Source of the DNA: Oncomelania hupensis
Taxonomy: Eukaryota; Mollusca; Gastropoda; Littorinimorpha; Pomatiopsidae
Assembly: GCA_036898135.1 (NCBI GenBank)
Contig: CM072511.1
Location: 159,713,152 to 159,777,151, forward strand
Direction of reading: 5' to 3'
Length of the DNA: 64,000 nucleotides
In this document: one piece after another, positions 10,905 through 24,600 of the stretch
Position numbering within the stretch: position 1 is the first letter of the stretch
How the letters are laid out: every line of letters starts with the position of its first letter
Translations under genes and position numbers: made by a program
Notes under the pieces: model-generated
What the model was told of the DNA's origin: nothing
Databases searched by the model: none
The model's input: the letters and a program-made list of their open reading frames with translations, nothing else

Positions 10905-11241
10905 GGCTTCAACTTTGTCAGGGCATCGATCAGTTGTTTATGCTATCCTGGAGAGGACTGCTTCCTGTTAGGCCCCATTTTCTGATACAATTGCTCCTAA
11001 ATATTTGAGGGATTGGCCTTGGACTTTGATGTCCGTTTTGATGCCATTAGTGTTCTTGGTCATTATTTTGGTCTTCTCTGCACTTATTTCGATTCCAAAG
11101 GCTCTGGAGCTGGTGTACCAGCTGTTCAAGTTCTTGTTCCTCTCCAGCCAATCCATCAATATCATCCGCAAAACGGAAATTGAAGATTGCTCTACCCCCT
11201 ATGCTGACTGTGCCTTCATGATCTACAAGGGCATCTGACAT
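10905..11241 (-). mobile_element. CFDP2-like LINE, second truncated copy with RT active-site segment
   Basis: Reverse strand encodes SDALVDHEGTVSIGGRA, then FRFADDIDGLAGEEQELEQL, which contains the RT FADD box, then a frameshift and KYLGAIVSENGA. It overlaps in family coordinates with the 9795-10558 copy, so they are two separate insertions rather than one element split by the SINE between them. Confidence 0.78.
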
Positions 11242-11494
11242 GACGCACTCCAGAAATATATATATACTATAAAATTAAATTTTAAAAATGTTTCATGCGA
11301 GTGCCTATGTTGGCGGGAAAAACAAGCTACTGAGCATGCGCAGAAAGTATCTATAACCAAGGGACGAAACTTCATTACCTGTGTTGACTAGAAGCGAAAC
11401 CAGGAAAACCCGGGAATTTGGATTAAATCTTAGGAATAGAGACTTTAAAAAAGTCAAGAAGAAGAAGGCGGTCTGTGATCATCTTGTTATCATC

Positions 11495-14400
11495 ATGCCT
11501 GAAGGTCCAGAGCTATATTTGTCGAGCCAGTTTATCAACCGTGTTTGCAAAGGGCATTTGTTTACTGGCAAAGTACGTAAGAACCCCATCCACAAGTGTG
11601 CAGACATTGTTTGGAATGCAGCCACCTACACCATTTCATCTGTCTCCAGAGGAAAGGAGCTGAAGGTAAACGTAGTTAAATCCTAGGATAATGGATCAGT
11701 TACATCGTAGGAGAATGGATTATGGTTCAATCCACGTTGCTAGGATTTAACACCGCAAATGTTATCACTGCTTTGCAGAGGCAATTCAATTGCCGTATTC
11801 TATTTACATAGTAAGAGTTATTTTATAGTTGTTTCAGCGGATTGCTAAGCACTCGTAGAGCCTGTGGCGGGTGTATGACGATTCGCCTAACGACGATTCC
11901 CCTCACCTCGTTTTCAGTCAATTCGCAACATCTCAATTCAATTGCCCTTGTACATTTGTGTTATGTAGCTGATTCTTTCCAATATTAATTGTCTTGTCCA
12001 AATTGGCGTGATCAACTGGTCTTTTGACCAGACCTAGACTAATGAACTTCTGTGTGCACGTTTTACGGATCTTTTGATCAGGCATATGGTGGGAGGTTCT
12101 TCTACCCTGTAGCGTAGATCTATATATGCATGCATATGTGCTTCTAATCTGTTTTTGAATGCGTTCAGGGCCGCGCCTCAACAACACTTGTGGTAGCTGG
12201 ATCAATCTTTCGATTACTCTTCGAAAAGAAGTTCTGTTGTAGTGATGCTTTGCATCTTGGCTCCAAGAGTTTGTAGGCATGGCCACTGGTGTTGGTTGTT
12301 TTACCAATAAAAACATTTTTCTCTGCATGTTGTATGTCCATATTTTAATCTGGGGCCCGGTTACAAAAGGCTAGGGAGCCTTTAGGACTGTGTGTAATGT
12401 TGTATGTGTTGAATATATATTTATTATTGTATTTCCACCCTGAAATAATACTGCCATATATCTCACTATTGATACTATCAGTCATATAGTATTAATCCAG
12501 TGATGGGGGCAATGTGAGTTTAGGAGTTTCCAGAATTAATTTATAATTGCTGTTTGTAGGTACTCCTTCAAGAGATCAAGTCAGAGAAAAACACCCCTAA
12601 GTCTAAAGCCAAACAAGATGACACCAAGCCTAAACAGACAAGCATTCGGATCAGCTTTGGCATGTCGGGAAAGTTCATGTTCACAACGGTGGCGGAGTTG
12701 CCCAAGCACGCTCATCTGGCTTTCTTCACTAAGACTGAGCCACAGATGGCGCTGAGCTTTGTGGACCCACGACGGTTTGGCAAGTGGCATCAGGATGATG
12801 GCTGGTTGCCTACCAGAGGACCATGTATCATGAATGAGTATGACCTGTTCAGGTTAGTCCGTCGGTGAATTGAGTTTAACCAGATGATGGACAATGGAGG
12901 CCCTAATCTCTTGACATGTACTGATATTGACATGTTATTTGTGGTTGCAAGGGTGTACAAAGCAATTGTCCATTCATTGTTATAAAAGATTAAAATAAAT
13001 AATAAAAAAAAACATTGGTTTCATCCAAAGGCAAAGCCATTATTTATTTATGAGTGGGGAAACCAGAGTACCTGGTCCTGGAGCAAATCTTCAATGATCT
13101 GACAAGTCTCGTGCCTAAGTAAATAATGTCCCCAGCCGCAGGGATTGAACCCATTACCAGGAAACTAATGCTGTTAAATCCCCCACTCTGTATTTTAAAT
13201 AGCCATTGCCCTTTTACATTGGTTTATTTTGCCTGGACCTGAATTTTTAAAAAGTGAATCAATCATCTTTCTCTTACATTTATTTGATTTGTAAATTGTA
13301 GAATATGACATGTCAATTTGAAGTTTGAATTCATCCTATTTCACAAATTTTGTCATTTACAGTGATGCACAAGTTGCCCGGACCCCGGACATTGACCGCT
13401 TGTTTTTTTTAATGTCCGATTGTCAAACCTCAAGGCGGACACCTTGTCCGATTAAAACGATGGCGAGTGGAGGGTGAGCGATCGCTCAAGCCAGGGTGAA
13501 GGCGACTAGAGAAAAGTCTCTGGCCATTTAGTCAATCAACATCGGATATATTCAAATTTCATTATGAAAAAGTAGACCAATTTATTCGCCTCACCATGCT
13601 GAATCAGGAGATATGATTTTCAAGTCGAAATTCTGAAAAATTAAGCCCTGACGAAGTGATGTTTGGAAAGGGATCGCTGCGCAAGAGTCAAGCATACAAG
13701 TCAATAGTAGGAATACAGCGCGCACACTCATTGAAGCGTAAAGTATGCCAAACCTCATCGTCATCAAATCAAGAGGATAGTGTGATTGAGACGGAAGGTA
13801 AGCAGAAACAGCAAAAGAAGAAGGCAAGAAAAAGCAAGCAAGAAACAGTAAGTACTCCATCAATTCTGAGCCATTTTCCGACTTTGTCGCGGCGTAGTTC
13901 GACAATCGGGATGGCGGAAGTATGTGTAGCAGACAACTTGTTGAATTCAACGCAATCGAGTCAACCGCTGCTAACACAAAACGATAGCAACTCGCAACAT
14001 TCTATGTCACACGTTGAAACAATTATCATGACGAAACTCACGTCTAATGGAGAAAAGATGGACAAAGTTATGGTGATGATGGAAAGAATGGAATCAAGAA
14101 TTTTTGAGTTACAGCAAGAAAATGAGAAACTGAAGAAAGAAGTAAGAAATCTCAAGTCAGGCCAGGAAACAACAGAAAACTTGACAAAAGTAGCAAGTTC
14201 GAGAGCACAGAAAGCAGAGGAAAGAAGTAATCTCAACGAACAATACTCGAGAAATTACAATATCAGAATTTATTTTGTAGATGAGCCATCAAATGAAACA
14301 GCAGATCAATGCCAGAGAGCTGTGTTGAAGTTATTTCATGAAAGGCTGGGGCTGAAACACATCAAAGAGGGCGACCTGGATGCGGTTCACAGGCTTGGCA

Positions 14401-17400
14401 GCAAACAGCAAGCACCCAAGCCTAGGGCTATCATCGTTCGTTTTGTATCGAGAAAAATCAGGAATGAAGTTATCGCGAGCAGGAAAAAGCTGAAGAAAAT
14501 GGCTGGACAAACTACAAGATCAATAGTCATTGTGGAAGATCTTACAAAGGACAATTACATTCTTTTCAACAGATCAAGGATGGCAGATACAACTGATCAG
14601 TGCTGGACGAATATGGGACAGATTTTTGTGAAAACAAAAACAGGGATCATTAAACAAATACGAAGACTTTCAGACATTGACGTGCTTGATTCACCTAACA
14701 GCGGTGATGCTCCCAGATTAGTGCAATCACAGATGATCGGGAGAGTGAACGCACAAAACGTGGCAAAAGTTGATAAAAAATTCCGTGAGGACAAAGTAGA
14801 GGACAAGAAACTGAGAGGGAGAGGTAGAGATATGGTAAGAAGGCTGCGGGGTGCAGCTAGTAGTAGCGGTGTTGGAGGGTTGCATAATAAGCCTTCTACT
14901 TTACAGCAAAGTCACGAAGACAACTGTAATAGTAGTGATGAATGGGTTTCTCAGAAAGGGTCAGAAGAAGAAGAAGAAAACATATGGAAATAGTACTTCT
15001 TGTAATTAACTATGGTGATGTGAGAATGCAAGTTGTTAGATTGTAGTTGTTGATACCATAAATTATGTTTGAGTCGACCCCCTTTAAAGTCAATCACACC
15101 TCAGAATAGTAAACAAAGAATGAACCAATGGGGATCAAGAGCCTGTTTTCTGTACGTTGTGTTACTGCGCACAAATGATGGCAGACGAAGTGGTGGTGTT
15201 TACACAGTGACTTGTGCTTCGATTTTTCTTTCCTTCACTTACTTTTAGACGATATTTGTGGATTAAGGGGTCTTCGCCATTGGGGCCTAGGTTATGATTC
15301 AAGCAGGGAGCGGTGAGTCACCAAAATAATGTTCCTTTCTTTTCTCTTTTCCCTTTTGTTTGTGTTTTTTTGTGTTTGTGTCGGCGAGTGTATTATATGT
15401 GGTGGGAGTGGACTTGTGGTCGGCTCAAATTCCTTGTGTTTGTGTTTGCTTTTTGTTTGTTTTTTGCCCTCAAGACTGCTGGGTTGTTATTATGTTATAC
15501 ATGACATGTTTACCTTTTCGTTAATTGTTTACTTTGTAAGCTGCGACTGCTTAATAGAGCGAATATATATTATGGTGCATCTGCCCATAATTAGTTCTTC
15601 CTTTCATAGTATTGGTTATGATTGATATATGTATGAGTGATACACTTTTTGTTTGTGATCAATGAATGCCACAAAAACCAAAGATGTATTTCGTATTCTG
15701 TCTTTTAATTGTAATGGTCTTGGGGACCATGTGAAGCGAAAAGATGTGTTTGATTTTTTGCGTAAACAGAAATGCAAGTTATTCTTTTTGCAAGAAACAC
15801 ACTGGAAAACTGATTCACAAAACTTTATCAGGACATGCTGGGGCTATAACTGTTTTGTGGCAGGAAAAAATACAAATAGACATGGAGTAGCAATTCTAAT
15901 TGACAGTAATTTTGACTATAAAGTACATAAAGTTATTAAGGACGATGAGGGTTGTTTTTTGATTTTAGATATTGAATTTAATAATATGAGATTAACCTTA
16001 GTGAATGTTTATGGTCCTAGTGATGGTGATAAACCCTCTTTTTTTGCTAATGTTTTTGAAAAAATTGAAGAGCTTGGTAATTCACAGATAGTGATTGGAG
16101 GTGATTGGAATGTGATTTTAGATCCACACATAGATGCAAGGAATTATAAAAGCTTTGCTACTCGTCCCAGAAGTAGGACTATTATTATCTCAGATGTGCT
16201 ACTTCCTAGTATCAACGAGGTTAAAATATCATCTGGATACCGTTCAGATCACTCAGTTATTACAATTGGTTTCAAAATTAAAGATAAAGGCATGAGAGGG
16301 CATCAATATTGGAAATTTAATAATTCTTTACTACAAGACAAACAATATATGGAAGTAGTAAAACGAGTTATTCTTAGTGTAAAAAGACAGTATGGGGTGC
16401 CTGTATACAATCATGATAATATCTGCAATGTTGCAAATGAGGATATACAACTTGTAATCAATGATCAACTTTTCTTCGAGACACTTTTGATGGAGATTAG
16501 AGGTAAAACCATCTCCTATTCCACTTTTGTGAAAAAGAAAGAAAACATGGAAGAAGAAAGTTTAGTGAAGGAAATTTTAGAGTTGGAATCAGGAGATGCC
16601 CTTAATCAAGAGTCTGTACAACTTTTAGAAGAAAAAAGAATGATGTTACAAAGCTTAAGAAAAAAAAAAGTTAATGGTATGATTATTCGTTCTCGTTTAC
16701 AATGGATTAATGAAGGAGAAAAACCTAGTAAGTACTTCTGCAACTTAGAAAATAGGAACTTTTTGAACAAGCACATGTGTTTTTTGGACAGAGGTGATGG
16801 GGAGATGATTTTTGATGAACTTCAAATATTGAATGAAACAAAGTGTTTTTATGAGAATTTGTACAGTCGGCACAGTGTTTCGCAGGTTGATCTTAATAAC
16901 ATAGTACAGGAGATGCCAAAATTAGATGATGATGAGAAGACTAGGTTAGAAGGTTACATAACTTTTGATGAAGCCCTTGATGCTTTACGTTCAATGAAAA
17001 ATAATAAAAGTCCTGGAAGTGACGGGTTCTCTGCGGAATTTTTTAAATTCTTTTTCAGTGATATTGGTGCTTTTCTCATACGCTCTCTTAATTGTGGCTT
17101 TTTGAACAGACAATTGTCAGTAACGCAGCGTCAGGGTGTTATAACTTGTATCCCTAAAGAAGGAAAACCTAAACAGTTCATCGGGAACTGGAGACCTATC
17201 TCATTACTTAACACATCATACAAAATTGCTTCAGCATGCATTGCAAACAGAATAAAAAAAGTATTACATAAACTTATACACACAGACCAGAAAGGTTTCA
17301 TGAAAGGGAGGTATATTGGTGAGAACATACGTCTAATATTACACACTGAACAGGAAAAGATTCCAGGATTGTTGTTACTCGTGGACTTTGAGAAAGCATT

Positions 17401-20400
17401 TGATAGTATTTCGTGGGAATTTTTAGATAAAACTCTGAACTTCTTCAATTTCGGTGCAGATATAAAGAATTGGGTAAAAACGTTCTATACCGACATCAAA
17501 TCTTGTATTTCTTTGAATGGTCAATACTCATCTTGGTTCAATATTTGTAGAGGAGTAAGACAGGGAGATCCTTTGTCACCCTATCTATACCTTTTGTGTG
17601 CTGAAATTATGTCAGCAATGCTGCGTGAGAATGAGAAAATTAAAGGTATTAAAATTCGAAACAATGAATTTCTTTTGTCTCAGTTTGCCGATGATACCGC
17701 TCTATGCTTAGATGGGAGCGAAGAGTCATTTGAGGAAGCGGTAGAAGTTCTATGCAGGTTTGCGGAAATGTCAGGCTTAAATATTAACTATAAAAAGACA
17801 CAAGTTATATGGCTAGGTAGTAAAAAAAACTCTCAACAGAGATTCATGCGTGATAAAAATTTTTGCTGGGACCCCGGTATTTTTAAATACTTGGGTATTT
17901 TATTCACAACAGATACCGACAACATTGTCAACATAAACTACGATGGGAAATTGGATGAAATTAAAAAGCTTTTGTGTACTTGGCAAAAGCGTCAGCTTAC
18001 ACCATTTGGCAAAATTACAATTGTGAAAGCACTTGCTGTCTCTAAATTGACATATTTATTTATAACTTTGCCAGACCCGGATCATGTATTTTTGAATGAA
18101 TTAAACAGTTTGTTTTATAAGTTCTTGTGGGATGGCAAACAAAGCAAAATAAATAAAGCAACTGTGTGCGACTCATATGAGAATGGGGGATTGAAAATGT
18201 TGAATGTTTTTGTATTTTTGTCATCATTGAAAATAAGCTGGCTGCGAAGGTTATTATCATCGGAATCGTCTTTAAAAGAAATTGTTTCATGCTTGTACCC
18301 AGAGCTTGACAACCTTTTTATGCTGGGGGGTGAGTTTGCCAATGGGCTCACGCACACATTGAGAAATCCCTTTTGGCGCGATGTTCTGAAACATTTTAGA
18401 AATTTAAGCTTAAAAACTAGACCTAAAGACATAAGTGAATTTAATGCGGAACATATTTTTTACAACATAAATGTAACTGTAGGCAATCATGTTGTCTATA
18501 ATAAAGATTGGATTGAAGTAGGAATCAACCATATATATCACTTACGTAACGAAAATGGATTTTTGATGAATTTTGAGGAATTTAAGCTGAGATTTCCTGA
18601 TGTACTGCATACCAATTTTTTACAGTATAGAGGTATTATTGATGCAGTTAACGAATATCAGAAGAAAATGAATTTTTCATCAACAGCAAATTACAAGCTC
18701 TTAGCGCCAAAAGTATGTACAATCATAAAAGGGGGAAATAAAAGTGTGCAGGCTGAGCTCCTAAAGGCAAAGTCACTCCCACCCGGTCCCACCAAGTGGA
18801 ATTCTATTTTTGATGAATTGAATTGGAAAACTATCTTTGAAACATGTCATAAAACGACAAAAGATTGTAAATTAAGATGGTTCCAGCTAAGACTACTTCA
18901 TAGAATACTACCTACAAATCGTTATTTATTTTTAAGAAAAGTAATTGACTCTGCTTTGTGTACATTTTGTGAGAGGGAAGAAGAAACAATAGGACACCTC
19001 ATGTGGCATTGTCAATGTGTGAACAAGTTTTGGACAGACCTTGGACAGTTGTTAAACAGTAAATGTGGGCATGTTGTAAATTTTCAGTTTACTGAACGGT
19101 TAGTCATGTTTGGTGTACAGGAAAATGTTTCAACTGACAAGGTACTGGATATGATTATTGTTTGTGCAAAATACTATATTTATACCAGTAAATGGCAACA
19201 ATCAAAACCTAACATACAAAGCTTTTTAAGAGTCCTAAAATATAGATTTTGCATGGAAAAATATCATTGTACTGTAAAGGAGAAACTACATCTTTTCCAG
19301 TTGAATTGGGAACTATATCTGAACTTGTTCATACAATAACCATCAGTAGATTTAGTGTAACTTTCGGTGGACCTGGTTAGCTTTAGCTGCTTTTTTCTTT
19401 TCTCTAATTAATTATATAGTTCATTTATTTATGTTTTGTATAATTTTATTAAGCAAGAAGGCCTACCAGACTGTGAAGCGGCTGACAAGTGTTAAACAGC
19501 CCAAAGTCTCCACTATCCAAAGCAAGTCTGGCATTTGCCTTACAGAAGAACAAGAAGTCTTGGACAGATGGACAGAGTACTGCTCTGACCTTTACAACCA
19601 TACACCAAATGGAGACCCATCAGTTCTAGCATGTCCCGAGAGCAGAGAAGAAGAAGAAATCCTCCCAATTCTCCGGGAAGAAGTTGAGGCAGCAGTGCAA
19701 TCGCTGAAGAAAGGGAAGTCAGCGGGAGTGGACAACATACCAGCGGAACTGCTACAAGCAGGAGGAGAAGCGATGACTGATGCTCTCACCACTATCTGTA
19801 ACAAGATCTGGCAGAATGGGGAATGGCCTACACCATGGACCCAGTCGCTTGTCATCACTCTTCCTAAAAAAGGTAACCTTCAGGAGTGTGAAAATTACCG
19901 CACCATCAGCCTCATCAGCCATCCCAGCAATGTCCTCCTGAAAATAATACTCAACAGGTTGAAACCACAAGCTGAACAAATCATAGCTGAAGAACAAGCA
20001 GGATTCATGGCAGGGCGAAGTACCACTGAACAGATTTTCAACCTCAGAATAATCTGTGAGAAATACCTACAGCACCAACAACATCTATATCATGTGTTCA
20101 TAGACTTCAAGAAGGCATTTGACCGAGTCTGGCATGCAGCTCTATGGGCAACCATGAAAGTGTACAACATCAGCCCTAAAATCATAGAAGTCATCAAAAG
20201 CCTGTATGACAAGGCTACCAGTGCAGTCCTCCATAACAGCGTCATCGGGAACTGGTTCAGAACAACAATCGGTGTGCGTCAAGGATGCCTACTCTCTCCA
20301 ACACTCTTCAACATCTTCCTAGAGCGCATCATGTCAGATGCTCTTGCAGATCACGAAGGCACAGTCAGCATAGGGGGCAGAGCAATCTCCAATCTTCGTT

Positions 20401-21365
20401 TTGCGGATGATATTGATGGATTGGCTGGAGAGGAACAAGAACTTGAACAGCTTGTACAGAGGCTTGACACCACCTCCAGAGCTTATGGAATGGAAATAAG
20501 TGCAGAGAAGACCAAAATGATGACCAACAACACCAATGGCATCAACACGGACATCAAAGTACAAGGCCAATCCCTCAACACAGTGCACAGCTTCAAATAT
20601 TTAGGAGCCATTGTGTCAGACAATGGGTCTCGACAGGAAGTCCTCTCCAGGATCGCACAAACAACTGCTGCCCTGACAAGGTTGAAGCCCATTTGGAAAG
20701 ACAGAACCATCAGTCTACATTCCAAAGTAAGACTGCTGCGATCTCTGGTCATCTCCATCTTCCTATATGCTTGCGAAGCATGGACCCTCACAGCAGATCT
20801 CCAACGAAGAATACAAAGCATGGAGATGAGGTGCTACAGAAGACTTCTGTGCATTTCCTATACCCAACACATCACCAACGTTGAAGTCCGACAGACCATC
20901 ACACAAGCCATTGGACAACACGATGACCTGCTCACAGTGGTGAAGAAACGGAAACTCCGATGGTATGGCCACGTCACCAGATCATCAGGCCTTGCAAAGA
21001 CCATTCTGCAAGGCACAGTGCAAGGAGGTAGAAGAAGGGGGAGACCGAAAAAGAGGTGGGAGGACAACATTCGAGAATGGACTGGTTTGACACTGAGCGA
21101 AGCCATGAGGGCTGCTGAGGACAGAGAAAGATGGAGTATGCTGGTTAAGCGATCATCTGTGGTGCCCCTACGACCTTCGGGTTATGGGACAGGATAGGAT
21201 AGGATAGGTATAATTTTATTAACACTACAATAGAAAACATAGCAGTACCTCCCTACCTACCCCCTTTAGTTTTGCGTGTGTGTGTTGTATTCTTTATTTA
21301 CTATACATGTGTATGTGTGTATATGTATGTGTGTGTATGTATGTGTATGTGGGTATGTGCATATA

Positions 21366-21403
<38 letters not shown>

Positions 21404-21638
21404 TATATGTAATGTCTATGATTTCAGTGATATTAATCAAATTAATGTTATTTTGGTTTGTATGTATCTATGCATATAATTATACATATATATAGGTATG
21501 TGCATGTACTTGTGTGTGTGTATATGAGTATATTTAATGTCTATGTTTTTCAGTGATATTAATCAAATTAATGTTATCTTGGTTTGTATATGTTGAAGAG
21601 TTTGTGTAAGAATTAATATAACCCACTTTGCTGGGGAC

Positions 21639-21674
<36 letters not shown>

Positions 21675-24600
21675 GATGGCGAGTCGGACACGTGTCCGAT
21701 AGTTTTCGCGTATTTTGCGGAGAAAACGAAACGTCGTCTGCATGCTGAAACGTTTACCTGCCTTATCTCCCTTGTCATCGCCTGCGTGGGATTGCTATTT
21801 TTATCCCGAGTCACAAAGTAACACTGCTAACCAGCGCCCTTGAAACATATATATACAGCTTTGTTTTAGTCTTGAGTTTACGTTGGAACTGTGTTAGCGT
21901 TGTACTTGTACTTTTGGTAAGCCAAATATTCGATCGAAATTATCGGAAATGCCTGCGAAAAAAAGACTGAAGGCGGATAGAAACCAAATCTCAATAACAG
22001 TCTTATTTGCGGGTAATTCAGTTCCCAGCACATTAAAAGAAGCAGAGCCTACACGACCTGTGGAGGATTTTTCCGATGCCGATGGTCGCGAGACCGAGAA
22101 ACCGTCAACTTCGAGTCAGCCTACTAGTACTCGTGTTGATCGCGTTTTTCAGAAGGCGTGGCAGAGCTGCCAACCCCTAAAAAAAATTTCAGTAGCAAAC
22201 AAAGAAAAATATCAGTAGTTTCAGCTCAATTTCAGTAGCAAATGTACGAACAAGAATTTTCACATGATAAAATGAGCATTATTTAAAATGTTGATATTAG
22301 CTTAAATAAAAACCAAACACCAACACAAAAAGCATTAACTTTCAAATATTTATTTTTAAAATGATAGAAATGTTCCTGAAAAAAACACAACAGTTTTAAC
22401 ATTTTGTTCGGAAAAGCTAACCCAATGGCTCACTACATGTACTAATGGCATGGATACTGCATTGGTTTAAAACCAAATTGTTAAAGCTGCTATTTATATT
22501 GAAAAAAAAAAAAAAAAAAACAACATTGTCAGTTATAGGTTCACAGGCATAGACATGTTAGGGCTTTTCTTCTGCTAGGGCAGAAACAGTTGCCCTCTTG
22601 CATCTCTGTAGCAGCTCTACTGGCAAATCTGCCTGGTAGCAAGGGCGTCCCTGGAACTTTGACTTGAGGACTAGCAAGGCTTCAGTCTGCTCTGCGCCAA
22701 GGGATGGTCTGAACACTGTTCTGTTCTTTCGAACCTGGCTAAAGATCCTTTCACAGGCTGCATTACTGACAGGAATCAAAAGGATGCTCAGCATCAGTCT
22801 TGGTAGGTGGGGAAACCTAAAACACGGGGATCACAGGACATGACTGTGGTCTCTCTCTCTCTCTCTCTCTCAGTCTACCGCGCAGTGGCTGCTGAGCTAA
22901 AAATAGCGCACACGCAAAGCGCTATACGAAAGTCTATGATATTGACGAAAGCCTAGTAGGCCTACGTCTCTCGCGGCTTTGTTTCGATACTTGTAAAAAA
23001 ATAGGTATGCTTTGAAATTTTTCTTCCGTAGTATTTCTTGAAATGGTGTAGTTGCGGAATTAAAGAACATTTTCCGGAGAAACTACGGACGTTCCGTAGG
23101 GGTTGGCAGCTCTGGCGTGGCAATCACAGTATTCATGGGTAACATTATCAAAACATTTGACGATGAAAAAAAAGGCCATGTTCTGTATGGTATTTAAAAG
23201 TTCTGGTGTGGCGAAAAACTCGTTTACTCGCGACTGCATTAACTTTTTAAAAGAGATCATTTGACTACAGCTAGTCACAAACTAGCAATCCAAGTGCCCC
23301 AAGAGCAATAAAATGAAGAGGCTTGTGAGGATCTAATGTTGACAAATCAGGAGGAGGCAATGATCACCACAGCGCGAGCTGTAAACTGGCTAATAAAAGA
23401 AAATCTGCCTCTCGCGAAATTTGGCTCAGTTATGCAGCTTTTGAAAGACAGTAACGCAGAAAACATTCAATCTCTTGATGTCTCAGAGGGAGTACACTGA
23501 AAAAGCTTCAAAAGAGTATCTTCACCGGATTGTAAAGAAGTGGGCAAGCAAGAGAAAACGCTAAATTTTCAAGAATTGAACTTTCACTGTTTCGAAGTGC
23601 CTCTTTACTGTTCAGTATTACCAAATAAGCAAGAAGACTTTTTGGCAACAATCCCAATGTCCTATTACTTTTTTGTGTTCAGTACATCATGTCCTATTGG
23701 TTTTTTGTGTTCAGTACATCATGTCCTATTGGTTTTTTGTGTTCAGTACATCATGTCCTATTAGGGTCCCAAAACATGTGCATCACTGATTTATTTGACA
23801 TGACATAACAATTTGAATTTTATTTTATTTTTATTCATTTTCAGATCCAATGTTTTGTCGAATCTGTCTAATCCAGCATTCAACAGGCCACTATGTGAAG
23901 TTTTGCTGAATCAGAAATACTTCAACGGCGTTGGCAACTACCTGCGAGCTGAAATTTGCTACAGGTGGGCAACTTACGGCACATTTTGTTCTCTTGGATC
24001 TCTTTTTCTTTGTCCGAAGGCCACGCTCACACACTTCACCTCCTTGTCCTTCATCCTATTGATCATCCTTCTCTCTCTTTCTCAGGGTCCGTCTTCCTCA
24101 TCTTTTCTCTATCTCTCTTGGCAGTCTTGCTTGTCTGCTCTCACACTTGAGAACCAGGTTCATTCCTTCTCAGAGCTACGAAAATCCCTTTACCCTTTTC
24201 TTATTGTTCTTATAAAGCACTTTTCCAGCGCCAAAGCGGTGGCTGATCGCTCAGGATCCCGCTCAATGCGGTGGCTGATCGCTCAGGATCCCGCTCAATG
24301 CGGTGGCTGATCACTCAGGATCCTGCTCAATGCGGTGGCTGATCGCTCAGGATCCCGCTCAATGCGGTGGCTGATCGCTCAGGATCCCGCTCAATGCGGT
24401 GGCTGATCGCTCAGGATCCTGCTCAAGGCGGTGGCTGATCACTCAGGATCCCGCTCAATGCGGTGGCTGATCGCTCAAGATCCTGCTCAAGGCGGTGGCT
24501 GATCACACAGGATCCCGCTCTAGGCGGTGGCTGATCACTCAGGATCCCACTCAAGGTGCCCGCTCGCTGCCTTTGATGCATCGTCTGACTCCCTGTATAA

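Larger units (their letters stand above)
13469..21669 (+). mobile_element. L1-like LINE, near full length, poly(A) tailed
   Basis: Flanked by a 15-bp duplication AAAACGATGGCGAGT (13454-13468 and 21670-21684; the A part merges with the tail). The bottom-strand cut implied, TTTT/AA, is the classic L1 endonuclease site. Order: 5' UTR 13469-13655, ORF1 13656-14993, 670-bp spacer, ORF2 15662-19339, 3' UTR, then a ~34-base A run at about 21640-21673. The 3' UTR contains another LINE (19453-21208). Without it the element is about 6.4 kb, ordinary L1 size. Confidence 0.88.
13360..23788 (+). mobile_element. hAT-like DNA transposon hosting nested insertions
   Basis: The left end CAGTGATGCACAAGTTG (13360) and right end, whose inverse reads CAGTGATGCACATGTTTTG (23788), form terminal inverted repeats with the CAG start usual in hAT elements. 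The flanks are ATTTA at 13355-13359 and at 23789-23793, a possible 5-bp target duplication. After removing two inserts, about 1.3 kb of the original element remains, including broken transposase reading frames (21949-23500). It fills almost all of NEIL1 intron 2. Confidence 0.72.
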
